From Prostheceraeus crozeri (lineage: Eukaryota; Platyhelminthes; Polycladida; Euryleptidae), in contig CAJQUW010000597.1 of the NCBI GenBank assembly GCA_907163375.1, positions 186,001 through 250,000 of the forward strand: a stretch of DNA of 64,000 nucleotides, written 5' to 3'. The notes under the pieces were generated by a model. It was not told the DNA's origin and made no database searches. It saw only the letters and a program-made list of their open reading frames with translations. The position numbers were made by a program, and so were the translations under genes. Positions 1 to 11,429 of this stretch are shown here, piece after piece; position 1 is the first letter of the stretch; every line of letters starts with the position of its first letter.

Positions 1-3000
1 CGCGGAAGCGCGGAAAATTGAGAAGCTGCGCGGAATTTTGATGTCACAATCTTTTTTCAGTTTTAAATATGTTTTGAATCTTAGTGTGGTGTTTTTCACA
101 GAAATCATTTCAAATTAGACATTGTTCACCTAATGTACAGCTTCTTTAGAACATTTGATAGAGCACATTTTTTGTTAGATAAAATAAAAGAAATGTACAA
201 ATTTTCGTGGACTTATCAGGTCCGCTTCATCAGGTTGCAGTGGTAAAACTGAAGTCAAACCAAAAGAGAGAACGATATACGTGCGTATATTAGGTAAATA
301 CATTTCCCATCGGTTCATCGCACTTTGTGATTGCTGTGTATGGAAGGTCTCAGCGAATAATCGCGGGCGCCACTTCGTCTGCCTTGTGATGACGTACGTC
401 CTCGACTAATCAATAGCCTCTCGATCGAATGTTCTGCAAGGGCTAATTTCTGCAGTTGAAAAAGAAATAAGCTTCTGCAGCATTATTTCAATAATAGATG
501 GGAACCAAATTAGGATAATTTAGCTTTTCTACTCATAAGATTGTAAAATGACTGTGAATCAAGATACATTTGCCCTGCTGCTTGAAAACTTACTTATGCT
601 TAAAACTTACTTCAAATCACGCTTTGTTTGACTCTGCATCATATTAGGCCCACCTAGTGCTGGGGAGAATAAGTAAACCACTGAAGTACCATAAGTATCA
701 CTTTTGGCCCTTCAGATGGTCCATTTTTTCTACACCGCACTGTAAATGGATTCTATTGTTTTTTCGTTTTGACTGTGAGCTGTCGCGTGAAAATCATTAT
801 TTTACAGGTTTTTGAGAAACTTTACAGTGGAATCATCTCATCACCTCATCATACCCCTATCTTGATGAGGAGTCCTCCCTACCGACTTTCTTGCCATTCA
901 CTCCCCAGGAGAGGCATCTGCTCAAACGATGGCGGATATTATCAAAGAAGAGCTAGTATCAAGAAATATACCGTTGCTAAATTGTATCGCTGTCATGTCG
1001 GATAGTGCCAACGTCATGCGTGGCCAGAAAGGTGGCGTCATATCCATCTTGAAGAAAGACAATCCTAACTTGCTCGATGTTGGGGGTTGCTCAATGCACC
1101 ATGTCCACAACTCGGTCGAGAAAGCGATGTCATCACTGGGCGAGGAGCTTGAAGAAGCTATCGATGATACATTTTTCTATCTACGGTATGCCAAAGCCGC
1201 CAATTCTTTCATAAAAATTCAGAAAATGATGGACTTGGAACCTTTGAAATTTCTGCGTAGAGTGGAGACTAGATGGCTTCAAATTTATGAAGTGGTTCAG
1301 CGGTTTCTGGAATTGCTTCCCGCTTTATCTGAATTCTTCTCATCGTTGCCAGCTTCGGAGCAGAAAAAGGAACGGGTTAAGAGAGTACGGAAATTCCTAG
1401 ATTCCGCCGTTTCTCCCCTTTATATGAATCTTGTGCTGTTCGCCCTGAAAACGTTGAAAGACTTCGAGATCTTCTTTCAAACGTCAGCTCCTGTGATACA
1501 TTTGATCTACGATCGTATGATATCGATCATTTCGGACGTCTGTTGTTCCTTTATTCGACAAGAATATGTTGACAAGGTGATGAATGAAGATGAATTCTAT
1601 AACGTTCCAAATGTTGAACAATTATCGGATGATAATGTGATTGGCGGGAAAGCTAGAGAAGCTCTTCGTAACGACCATCTTACGGCAGCACAACGTGCAT
1701 TATTTTTTCAACGAGTTCGTCCGTTCTATGGCCAGCTCCTTCGATCTTTGATCCATTACTTGCCTATTGGTAAACGTCTTCTGAGGGCTTGCAAATTCTT
1801 GGATCCGAAGCAGAGGGAAAATGTTGCGGAAGAAGATCTCATTCACGTCAAATCCCAATTGAATTTCGATTGCGACGCCGACGCACTTCTTGAATGGCGC
1901 AAGTTTCGTAGCGATGCGGAAATTGACACAGAGGAAGTCGACCTGCCCAAATTTTGGAAACAGATAGCCTCGAAGAATGCCTACCATAGTTTGAGTGCAC
2001 TGGCCAAAAGTTGCATTATTCTACCTCATGGCAACGCTGACACTGAAAGATCGTTTGGCTCGATGAAGCGCATTTTGACCACAGACCGCAACAGATTGCA
2101 GGATCCCAACTTCAACGGTATTCTGACAGTGAAATTATTTATGCGAAATCGCGGATACAAGAGTGCAACGTTCCCAATTGGACGCAAGTTGCTCGATCGT
2201 TGCTATGAAGCATCGAATTCCTACATGCAGTATCTGAAGCAAAAGGAAAAGGAGCGCATTGAAGCAGAAAAAAAGAAAGAGGAAGATCTGAAAGCCAGGG
2301 AGAAAGAGATGGAAAGAGAAAGAGTCAGGCAAGAAAAGGAATCCGCAGAGAAACTCGCCGAGAGTAAGCGGAAAACGGCCATGGAATACATGGAGGCAGC
2401 CAAGAGGCTTATGCTAGAAGCACAGTCGATAACAGATGCAGCTCCCGTGTCATCGAAAAAAGATGAGTCCAAAAGAAAGTTGAAGAGAACTTTGCCTTCG
2501 ACCGAACCACTGATGGATACGAGGCGTCATAGACAATGATAAGACACTTGGTGATGACTATTTTCTCGTCATCCTCAATTCAAGTTGTTACAAATTCAAT
2601 AGATGAATACAATTTTTCTTAAAAAAGATTTATTTTTCTGTCAATATGTACATCTACATTCAGATAAGCTATATGTTCATCACACTCAGTTACCGTGAAA
2701 TGTAGCAAAACGTGGACCATGAGGCCACTTTTGAATTTTTTTGCAATAATTATCATGAAGACCTATTGTTGTAGTCACATTCCCATGCCACTTTACTCGA
2801 GAAATATTGGTACCGGAATAGTTTATTGTTCGTTTTGTTTTGTGAAGTCTTTGATTATTACTGAAAATACAGTACCTACTACACTACGCTTTGTTTATAG
2901 TTACCTACTAGTACTACTAGTTACAATATGTTGACCCTATTGATAGAAACAGTTATAGTGACCCAATCAGGTTCCATCGAAAGTCTACTTAAGATTGAAA

Positions 3001-3170
3001 GTAAAAGTTGCACATCACTATGTAGGATTCATTTTTGAATTTGCAAGAAAATGAAATCCAGAAAATCAAAAATATGGTCATAAAACTGCAATGTAAAGGG
3101 GGTTAGGGTCCATCTGCGCGGATTTACTTGGCCTGCGCGGATTCTCAGAGATTTTACTTTGGAAACGCTG
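1..3170 (+). mobile_element. hAT-type DNA transposon, left end outside window
   Basis: The segment carries an hAT transposase ORF (929-2539). Read on the minus strand, its right edge starts CAGCGTTTCC (3161-3170), which fits the CAG-type terminal repeats of hAT elements. The motif TGCGCGGA or close variants occurs several times near the window start (1-36) and twice near the right edge (3114-3141). This looks like subterminal transposase-binding repeats. The predicted 8-bp target duplication would be TTCTAGTA at 3171-3178; its partner lies left of the window, so the left boundary is unproven. Bases 40-868 have no recognisable coding sequence and may hold introns or the decayed N-terminal coding part. 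Confidence 0.65.
929..2539 (+). CDS. hAT-family transposase, C-terminal two thirds, with coiled-coil tail
   Basis: The uninterrupted frame encodes 536 residues from the first ATG; the frame is also open back to about 869. Visible hAT landmarks in order: MSDSANVMRG around residue 23 with Asp24 (second catalytic acid position), a C-x-x-H element at 54-57, the R-W pair at 115-116, and the C-terminal dimerisation block around 355-410, where NADTERSFG holds the catalytic Glu373. The first catalytic Asp and the N-terminal BED/TTF zinc finger are not in this ORF, so an upstream exon or truncation is implied. Residues 435-500 are a Lys/Glu/Arg-rich predicted coiled coil followed by a basic tail, an extension beyond the usual hAT end. 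The frame resembles the ZNF862-like/DUF4371 hAT branch. The lack of any break suggests a young copy or a constrained gene. Confidence 0.8.
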   Translation: MADIIKEELVSRNIPLLNCIAVMSDSANVMRGQKGGVISILKKDNPNLLDVGGCSMHHVHNSVEKAMSSLGEELEEAIDDTFFYLRYAKAANSFIKIQKMMDLEPLKFLRRVETRWLQIYEVVQRFLELLPALSEFFSSLPASEQKKERVKRVRKFLDSAVSPLYMNLVLFALKTLKDFEIFFQTSAPVIHLIYDRMISIISDVCCSFIRQEYVDKVMNEDEFYNVPNVEQLSDDNVIGGKAREALRNDHLTAAQRALFFQRVRPFYGQLLRSLIHYLPIGKRLLRACKFLDPKQRENVAEEDLIHVKSQLNFDCDADALLEWRKFRSDAEIDTEEVDLPKFWKQIASKNAYHSLSALAKSCIILPHGNADTERSFGSMKRILTTDRNRLQDPNFNGILTVKLFMRNRGYKSATFPIGRKLLDRCYEASNSYMQYLKQKEKERIEAEKKKEEDLKAREKEMERERVRQEKESAEKLAESKRKTAMEYMEAAKRLMLEAQSITDAAPVSSKKDESKRKLKRTLPSTEPLMDTRRHRQ

Positions 3171-3394
3171 TTCTAGTAGTTTTATTGTTATCAATTTCTG
3201 TGAATAACCGACAAGCCAATTGATTTAACAATCAACTTTCCGATAATTTAGAAATGCTTTCAGAAAAATATTAGTCACACTCCGATATCCATGATTCATT
3301 CAATTCATCCATCGCAGAAATGATGACAGATTGTCAGAAAATTGTGGCAAACTGTGTCCCAGAAAAATGTGGAAAACAATCCGGTTAACTGCTC
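3171..3394. other. Short AT-rich spacer
   Basis: It lies between the hAT right end and the LINE tail. I see no coding potential or repeat here. Confidence 0.5.
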
Positions 3395-3995
3395 TCGATT
3401 AATAATAGTAATAATACAAATGTCGTTTATTTGAAGAAAATACAGTCTCAACAGTAAAAATCGCAAGACAATTAAAGTATAAATCAAGCAAAGTAATAAA
3501 ATGAAAAAATGAACTTTAACAATGTACTGAAAGTCACAGAAATCCACTATTTGCAAGTGTGCACATACTTGGAAGGAAAGATCCTTGTCTTAAGGCGAGA
3601 TCACACTTTGGTACACGAAGTTTTCCGGAAAAGGAAGTGCATCTGGTAAGAAATGATGGAGCGGATGTTCAGGATCACTAAGTAGCTGCGAGAATAGTCT
3701 AAATGCCAGAATAGTTCGCCGGTAGTTTAGATGCTGAAAATTGTCACATAAACAATCTTTTGTGCCAACAATTTATGTGCTCGTCTTTGTACCAAATCAA
3801 AGAAATCACTGTCTTTTTTGGTGTACAGAAATCAATAATGGAGCACAATAGTCGGGGAATATTTCGGATGTTGGAGCTATAAATGTTCACCAGGGATTCA
3901 GTGATCTCATAAAAAGTTTCAATTGTCTCAGCGCACCAAGTCTGGATGAAGCCTTTTCGCAATATAACCACAACGGTAGGACCATTTCAAACACT
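3395..3995 (-). mobile_element. LINE 3' end with (ATT)n tail, copy 1
   Basis: On the minus strand, frames between about 3995 and 3590 give the post-reverse-transcriptase end of a non-LTR element: a stretch around PDYCAPLLISVHQK, then DFFDLVQRRAHKLLA, then NYRRTILAFRLFSQLL, then SDPEHPLHHFLPDALPF. These match the usual LINE C-terminal order (E-Y-x-x-P, L-E-x-x-Q-R-R-A, R-R-x-x-L, HPLH-x-L-P). The pieces sit in different frames, so the copy is broken by frameshifts and stops. The 3' UTR carries AATAAA and ends in an ATT-rich microsatellite (about 3397-3418), the same tail as copies at 17.7 and 24.8 kb. It is heavily 5'-truncated. Confidence 0.65.
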
Positions 3996-5861
3996 CGTCG
4001 AACGCTACATTGAACACTCACGAACATTCTAAGCGCGTTGCGGTGCGAATCCCGCCCCGCCATAAATGGAACGAGGGACCTAAAGATCTTTTATTCGTTC
4101 CCTCTTTTTTAACGTCAAATAGGAACTGAGCATTAGTACAAGAAAGCTGCAAAAGATTGCGTGCGCGAAGTATCAGCATTAATATTAAAAGGAAATCTCT
4201 CAAAATCTGTTAATTCAATTGTATGTCGATAGTGTCAATGACTGGTATATTAGTAAATTGCTGGACAGCATCGAAGGACTGAAAAAGGATTTAGTAGTCA
4301 ACATAAGAAATTGTATCTCAAATCTGAAAAGTTGATTCTACACCAGAAATTTTACGAACGATTGCCAAGATTTGAAAGTTATTCCCATTTTCCTGAAGTA
4401 CCGTGTGTGCCGTGTCTCAAAGTCGATTAGACAACTTCAGCATTTTTAAACAAAGGGTAATTGAAACCCCCAGAAAAAGAATATGATAGAATCTGGATCC
4501 TTCGAAAAAGCCTACCGAACAGACTTCCTGACTTCCAAGTCCTAAGTCAATCTTCAAATGTCAAACTATCGAACGAATCAAACTACAACATTCAAATAAG
4601 CTGACGAACATATAAGTCTGCTCTTGATGTTGCACCTTGTGTTTTGGACCGACTTTGGGTCAGAGACACCAAACTTCGGTGTTGCTTTAATGTTGTATTT
4701 ATCCCGATTTGTCATAAAATTGACATTTTGAGCAGCCTCCACATAAATAGTGCTTTAGAAAATGGTGCTCTAAGGAGTACCTTAATGCAAAACGCAAAAC
4801 ATGATACAAAATTGATATCCGATTCCTTTTAGGGAGTCATCCTCCGTAGTACACACAATTGTGAACAAACTTGCGATCATTGTAGTCAATGCTGCGTCGG
4901 TAAAACCGGTCGCAATATTTCTACTGGGATAAGCGAACACGCAAAATTGTCGAACCCTCCTGAAGTGATTTTTCATGAACATATTCCTGATAAAGATAAT
5001 TTGAAAATTCTCATAACACTCCATACCAAAACATGCAGAATCATTGTACATAAGATCATTTCTTCAATGCATTGTCATTTGCATAATCGTAAACAGCCAA
5101 TTTTTTCACACGGATTTTCATCCCATTAACTTTTGTAATGGGAGCATTCCTGATATCTTGATTGTTGTCACTGATTATTGCAGTTTGTCTGCAGACACAT
5201 ATATTTACCTTTACATCAAGAGTGCCCAATCGGCGATCACATGTGTCAATGAAAATGTTCGTGGGAGTATTTCGGTTGTATTCTTACAGGAAAAATCAAT
5301 CAAAACTATTTGCGCTTGGAATATTTCTGAACGTGCGATGAATCATTCGGAAAAGTTTTCGGCAAATTTAGGTCGTTTGAGCACGAGGATTATATTTTTT
5401 GTATTTTTGAACAAATACACAGATCAGTGAAGTACTAGTAAAAAAGATAAATACTTTTTTTCTTGTATTTATGTATTTTTGACAAAAATTTACGTTTCCT
5501 GGTTTTCAAGCTAATATTTGATGTTGAAGCCTCATGATACTAAATTGCTTTTTTTAAAAAGTCAAACCCGGCCTCAAGCATTGTCACCAAAATTCAAGTA
5601 ATTGGTTATAAATAAACCTCCTGCTCGTGTGTCTCAGATGACTTACAAGGGTTACAACACATGAGCTTCTACGCTTCTTTCTTCACGTAACACAAATTAA
5701 TGTGCATGCTGGGCAGGGGGGACTATTTTCCGGATTTTCGTGTTTGGCCAATAGTCTACCCTGACTCAGATGTTATAGTTAGATTCCTGTTGAATTCTGG
5801 ATTCTTCTTGATTATTTTTGATTGAAAAATATCTCGAAAGAAATTTGACCCCTTTCTTAAT
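3996..5861. other. Unannotated AT-rich DNA
   Basis: The ORFs here (up to 128 codons) show no family motif, and their composition is what AT-rich noncoding DNA gives by chance. I see no repeat with a second copy in the window. Confidence 0.5.
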
Positions 5862-6843
5862 TTATAAATAAACAAAAACACCAAATTCATCGACGAGCGC
5901 TTTCGTCCTTTCTATTTCATGTTGAACACGGAAGTGAATAAAAAATTAGCTGCATGACGATGTTAGTACAAAAGATCAATTTTATTTTCTATCAATTATT
6001 GTCATATTTATCAATTATGTTTTCGTAATGCTGATGACGCACTGGATCGCTTCAAGATTGTTTTCCGTCCTCGTGATTTCCAGCTATTGTCCATCTACGA
6101 GGCATTGTGCATTAAACGGTTCGCACACATAGAAATTGACAACAATAAAACCTCTAGAATGGAAATTAAGCTTCATGCAATGCACAATAACGGCACATAA
6201 ATCGCACGCATTTTCACTTAGATGCACCTGCCAACGTCTGTATCATTGGGTTAGAATTAGTCACATGAGTAAATCGAAGCTTTTAATTGGTTCTTCATGC
6301 CCCAACTTAGTTCCCTCGGATGTGCCGTGACCTTGAGTCAATTTCCATTCTAGTCAACTTCAGATAAACAGTTTATTTCTATGTTCGAACACGACCTTTG
6401 TGTACAGAATAGTTATTTACGCAACTAGTGCAAAATATCCATCTTTATTGCTTTCTTCGAGGTCAACATATCTATGCACGAGCCCGATATCATGACCATT
6501 ATGACTAATCTAATTCTATGGTGTTTGATGAGTTACAATAATAAACGGGTTTTATCGCATATACATGTATCTATATAGAAATCTATAATTCAACCAGTGC
6601 AATAATGAAAATATTACTGCACGCCCGTACAGGTAAAATGAAGTGACATGATATCTTCATTATACGCACGTTGAAAAATAAAGATATCTTATTCACTCTA
6701 CGTCTACCTTGATGACTAGCTGACTATTGATCTTTTGTACTAACATCGTCATGCAGCTAACTTGTTATTCACTTCCGTGTTCAACATGAAATAGAACGGA
6801 TGAAAGCGACCGTCGATGAATTTGATGTTTTTGCTTATTTATG
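5862..6843. mobile_element. Non-autonomous element with ~118-bp terminal inverted repeats
   Basis: Bases 5862-5980 reappear as their reverse complement at 6726-6843 with high identity; for example TTCATGTTGAACACGGAAGT in the left arm and its complement around 6770-6790. The arms enclose about 745 bp without a coding frame. This architecture fits a non-autonomous DNA transposon with long TIRs. A 14-bp direct match (ATTGAAAAATATCT at 5821-5834, with one mismatch at 6844-6857) lies just outside. Because the left copy is 27 bp away from the arm, it is only a weak candidate target duplication. The superfamily is unknown. Confidence 0.75.
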
Positions 6844-6857
6844 AATGAAAAATATCT

Positions 6858-7869
6858 ATCAAAACTCTAGTCAAAGGCTATTCTTAATAGCTGATGAAGA
6901 TCTTTGGTGACATATTTAATCTTAATTTTGACCGAAGCGCAGAAAGTTTTCATTAAATTACGAATTCCATTTCTGTTTTTCATGTGGAAGTATTTTAATG
7001 CTATTTCACTATTGCTAGAAAGCATATTCCATGTTATTCAATATCTCATCAGGATCTTCAATCTACCATTTGAACTCATTCACCTGCTACGACGAGTTAC
7101 TAAATTGAAAATTGAGATAAAATTCTGAAACCTAATGCATATCAACATGAATCTTTCTCATTATTGCAAATTAGATAATCGAAACCGGATAGAGTTATGA
7201 GTTGCAAATTATTTTTTGTTGTAAGCTCATTGTTTCTGACTTCAATTTTAGACCTAAAAAATGATTAGCAAATGCTTTTACTTGATAGGACTGAATTCAG
7301 TAACGTGATCTACTATACAGAAAATCTAAAAATGGAATGAAAATATCACTTCTAGTGTCTTCTAAAAGTCCATCTAGAAAGCACAAAAATGTTTCATAAA
7401 ATATTCCTTTCTGGTGTAATTGAAATGGAGTAGGGCAGATGAATGAAAGTTTTCAGCCATTTATATATGCCGGCATTATATATAAATATATTATTATTCA
7501 GATTAAATTAAATCACGACACAAAAAATCGAAGAATCCAGGAAACGGGAGATAACAAAGTTAAACAACTCCCCTAGTGGAGAATCGTGTAAATAATTAGG
7601 TAACTTAGAGCGATGAAAAAATAAAGAGCGAGTGAAAATAAAGTGATACCTATAACATTTAAACGAAATACATTTAAATCAATTTTATTATACAATCAAA
7701 GAACTAAATGAGAGTTCGTCATGGACATGACGAGAAGCTAACTAAAATTGTAAATGGTGTAGATCAAGAAACCAGATACACCAAAATAAGATCGTTATGT
7801 ACGGAGACATCAGAGAGGAATCATGTGGCTGCATGAAGCAAGGTTTCGGCCCCTAACTTCCAACCTGCA
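6858..7869. other. Unannotated AT-rich DNA
   Basis: I see no coding frame, tRNA or repeat with a partner here. Short TA-rich stretches occur near 7460-7500. Confidence 0.5.
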
Positions 7870-8035
7870 TCACATGACCGGCCGGCCGTGAGAAACACAA
7901 GAAAATGTTGGCCTTGCCTCCTTTTTTCTCGAGAAAATGTGGTCTGGACAGAGAGGGGATATAGTGATCTCAGCTCCTTGAACAAGGCGGTTAAGCGACA
8001 TGAGCAATCACTTCTCATGTGCACATTCACTTGGC
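7870..8035 (+). pseudogene. TTF-type zinc-finger fossil of an hAT/ZMYM-like gene
   Basis: The plus-strand frame reads KCWPCLLFSRENVVW, then TERGYSDLSSLNKAVKRHEQS. This is the pattern of the TTF-type finger (C-x-P-C-L-L-F ... G-x-x-D-L ... KRH-x-x-S-x-x-H) found N-terminal to DUF4371/hAT domains in ZMYM1-like proteins. The histidine that should follow KRHEQS is displaced by a frame change and reads HVHIHL in a neighbouring frame. No DUF4371 or dimerisation domain follows within 2 kb. I infer a broken exon-sized remnant of a transposon-related gene. It could also be an old exon of a domesticated gene. Confidence 0.5.
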
Positions 8036-8779
8036 CTAAAAGAATGTTCGTGAAATTGTTATTAACAATTCAGTTTTTATGAAAATCAATGTTGTAACAT
8101 AAAAGTGTTTGGTATAGAAATAGTATTCCAATGCCGAGTGAAGGTCTATGGTCAGGGAGCACGCGACGCCACTGATTTTATTATTATTCCTATTTTAGTC
8201 CGTCAATCCTGATGTTTAATTAAGTAATGTTAATTTGAGTATCAGCCACCGAGAATATGTATAATGATAGACATTAATTTACAAGAAACAGGAAAAACTC
8301 AAATGCTTTATATTTCACCTGTAAAGAGCCTTATAGAAACAGCGGAATCCAAAATTATGGCTGATTCTGGAGAGAGATTATTTGATTAATCCTTCCGATA
8401 GACCGTTTAATATGTTCGTCTGGAAGTTCAACGGCGAATGCGTTGATGGGGGTCGTTTAAATAACAACATTTGAATTTTGTCACTTTCTGATTGCTGACC
8501 AGACTTGATACTTTACAAAAAACCATATTGACATGCATTGTCTAGCTGTCTGTAGTTAATGTTCAGTGTATGTAATGAAGCGAAGTCCAATCGGATCAAT
8601 TCTAATCATTGTCCCTAATTTCGCTGGCCAGTGTTGTAAACTTAGTAAATTTCATCTCGGTTGGCTTTAAATGTGTACTCCGGGTATAATTCGTAATGAT
8701 TTTAGTGTCTTAAAAGTAAGTTTATACATCAGCTGTCTTTTCTATCCGTATCCGACACTCTGCAACGATTTGCCTTAGT
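8036..8779. other. Unannotated DNA
   Basis: Nothing recognised by coding or repeat criteria. Confidence 0.45.
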
Positions 8780-8966
8780 CCTTAGTCACACTGCGAGCTT
8801 TTCCAAGCGTTTCCGAGCAAAACGTTTTGCAGTAAATATAAAGTCTTCACTACAGTAGTTGCAGACCTCTACACTGCTAGCAAAGCAAACCAGAGCGATT
8901 AATAGCTTACGGACATACATTTGCTCGATTCGCTCGTGTTTCTTTTGCTTTCAGTGTGACTGAGGC
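8780..8966. mobile_element. Short MITE-like inverted-repeat element
   Basis: The left end has CTTAGTCACACTG (8781-8793); the right end has CAGTGTGACTGAGG (8952-8965), its near reverse complement. The similarity fades inwards into CGAGC/GCTCG-rich arms. It is about 185 bp and noncoding. The flanking GCCTT is shared on both sides (8772-8776, 8964-8968) but overlaps the repeat, so the target duplication is not certain. Confidence 0.5.
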
Positions 8967-10175
8967 CTTGCGAGATATTAGCTTGTCCAATGGTCTTGAT
9001 GACGTCAGCTGTGATACGCACAATATTGTCTGCAGGCGTAGCATGCAGTGAATGAAGACGCCGATTTAACGAGGAAGTACAGTGAAGGCCAATGGGAAAG
9101 CAGTCACTTATGATTCAAAACATGGACAGCACGAATAAAGGTGAATTTCGTCACAGTTTATATCCTTCTCATACGCATTTGTTGACATGGAGAGAGCATA
9201 ATTTAGTGATGCACATCATACAGTGAGCTCATTCTAGTTTGCTCATGAAGTGTAATTTTGATCAGATGCTAGAAAGCGATCCCCCATCAACTATGTAAAA
9301 GTAATGTACATTTATAAAGCTTTGATGTAGACCGTAGATAAATTTATCGATATCACGCTGCCTACGAAATGATTGGATTTATTGCCGTACACTGAAGGTT
9401 TCCAGAGGCCATTATCAGAAAAAGACTGACTTATCTCTCCCGGAAATTTATCAGCGAAATCTAAGAAAAAGTAATTGTCAAAAATCACAGACTGCCCGAC
9501 GTTACGTGTACACATGGAACTCATGCACACATATTCATGGAATTTCGGTGGATCAGATACATTGACAGCCAATGCTTATATAGGGCTAGCAGGTATACAA
9601 ATCGTCAGCTCGTGTCTGCAGTTCATGTTTGTGAAGGTCAATCAGCTCAACTTCAAAAATCCGACTATGGACGGGGTCAGTCTGAGAGTCAAGGAAATCA
9701 ATGCTAAAATGATCAGTAGTTAAAAGAGAATCAGGGTGACTATTCATAATGTATATTTCAGAGATGGCACTCTTACTATCCGAATTTATAAAGCTGCGAC
9801 GATGCTGATAAAAACGCAAATCGAAAGGGTGATTTGTAGAGCCGATGAAGGCATCGTGACACGTTTTCCGATTAAAAAATCGTAATTTGTAAATTGAATG
9901 ATTTTCATATTTTTAGCTCTGCTCATCAAATACATTAACGGATGCAAGTCTATCATAGCTCATTGTAAAGCTGAGAATACAAGCTCTCGAATGATGTATA
10001 GGACGTTGATGTGCGACAAGATTGAAAGACATGAGAATCAATCGAATGTCAACGAAATTTAGGTGGTCCGTTTTTATTATCGGCTCTGTATAAGGATATG
10101 TGAGATCACAAACTGTCTGATGGCTTGCAGTTTCATTTTGACATGAATCAATTCAATGTCACCTTCCATGGAGTA
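8967..10175. other. Unannotated DNA
   Basis: It has ORFs of 77-86 codons on both strands around 9.3-9.8 kb, with no motifs. At 10055-10080 the sequence AGGTGGTCCGTTTTTAT resembles one at 53458-53480, probably a small dispersed repeat. Confidence 0.45.
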
Positions 10176-10362
10176 GCTTCCGTGGCACAGTGGCCAATTG
10201 CTTGGCTAAGCGATCTTTCGGTCCGGAGGTCGAATCCCGAAAGTGTCGTTGGAAGTCGTCATGAAGAGCATCCGGACTAAAAGATCACAACGCTCCAGAC
10301 AATTTTCTTCCATCGACTGGAATTGTGTTAGAGCGTAGTGATGTTTAAGTCTTAAGCTTTTG
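10176..10362 (+). mobile_element. SINE-1 copy A (tRNA-derived)
   Basis: The tRNA-like head has a Pol III A box (TGGCACAGTGG, about 10183) and a B box (GAGGTCGAATCCC). It is followed by the family body, recognisable by AAGTGTC, GCATCCGGACTAAAAG and ACAACGCTCCAG. Seven copies of this family lie in the window. The 3' part here is diverged and ends near GTGATGTTTAAG. Confidence 0.8.
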
Positions 10363-11429
10363 CGCCGACCTCCAAAGGCTCAGCTTACTTAGATGTCATG
10401 TAAGGATGAATCTAATCATCAAAATGTTCGGAATACAAATCAAATGCATTCCGATAAGTTGGTTGCTTCAACTGGATTGTCTCAATATTACGAAGTGTGA
10501 CGAAAATCTGAAATCGTAGTTCCTCCATGCGAAACTAGCAACGCAGTTGTAGTTGGACTACCAGTATATGTGAGTAGACAAATTTATTGTGATAGCTTGT
10601 CCTCAACTGTACGAGTACTGTATTGTGTAACTCTTGATAACGAAGAAAAATGCCATTAATTTTCAAATGCAGTTATGTAGCATGGGCATAATTAAGCATC
10701 AAATCTAAAAATCAAATTGTTCTTTTTGAGCTTGTAAGTAGTGTAATTGACACTCGACAAGCAGAAAATTTGCCTTTGATGTTAACTGAATTGAAGATGT
10801 ATTCGTTAATGTGAATATTTCTATTCAATTATCAAATGAGTAATATTTCATAGTCGGATGATCGAATGGTCGATGTGGAGCAATAGACCTATGAAAGTTC
10901 AGTTAGTCGAGCGAGAGCACCAGAGAATCAACGGAGATGTTGCGCCTCTCCCGGAGCATAGCATCGTACTTGCATGAGTTCACCTTACCTTACGGGAACC
11001 ATTACGGGAACGCCACATGGGTCCTTTTGAGGAATCAAATTCTTTTCACTCATCGTTATCTTCTACTTCATCTTCTCCTCAATCAAAGCATTAAATTTCA
11101 TTCTGACGCAATTGACATATACAAGCATCTGGGCGACCAGACCTGCAGATTAAGTTTTGTCAATATAAGCAAATGCCGCAATTACTACACTGCCCAACAC
11201 ACAGTGTGGCAGATAGGCAGGAGTTCTCGAGTAAGCTATCAATTTATTTTCTTACTCTACTTATATTTACACACTCATTTTTTTACATTACCTACCATTT
11301 GAATATTTTCAACATTTACATTTGTGTTTTATTCTTATTTTTTCACACTGGTTTTACTTACTGAATAGTTCGATTTGTGATTTAATTCATTATTAATTGT
11401 GTTTCGCCTAAGGTTAGCCCTTGCTAATT
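10363..11429. other. Unannotated DNA; may include LINE 3' UTR
   Basis: A 121-codon frame at 10937-11302 has no motif. The segment 11250-11429 may be the 3' UTR of the minus-strand LINE that follows: on the minus strand it runs to a degenerate AAGT-rich stretch near 11255, like the tail of the related LINE at 33.8 kb. Confidence 0.4.

Noticed and set aside
3744-3971. 75-codon minus-strand ORF
   Set aside because: It is an out-of-frame shadow of the LINE C-terminal coding region; the neighbouring frame gives the recognisable LINE residues.
5044-5430. 128-codon ORF
   Set aside because: No domain, no splice context and composition typical of random AT-rich frames.
10937-11302. 121-codon ORF
   Set aside because: No motif, low-complexity Leu/Phe-rich end, and it runs toward the 3' UTR of the antisense LINE.
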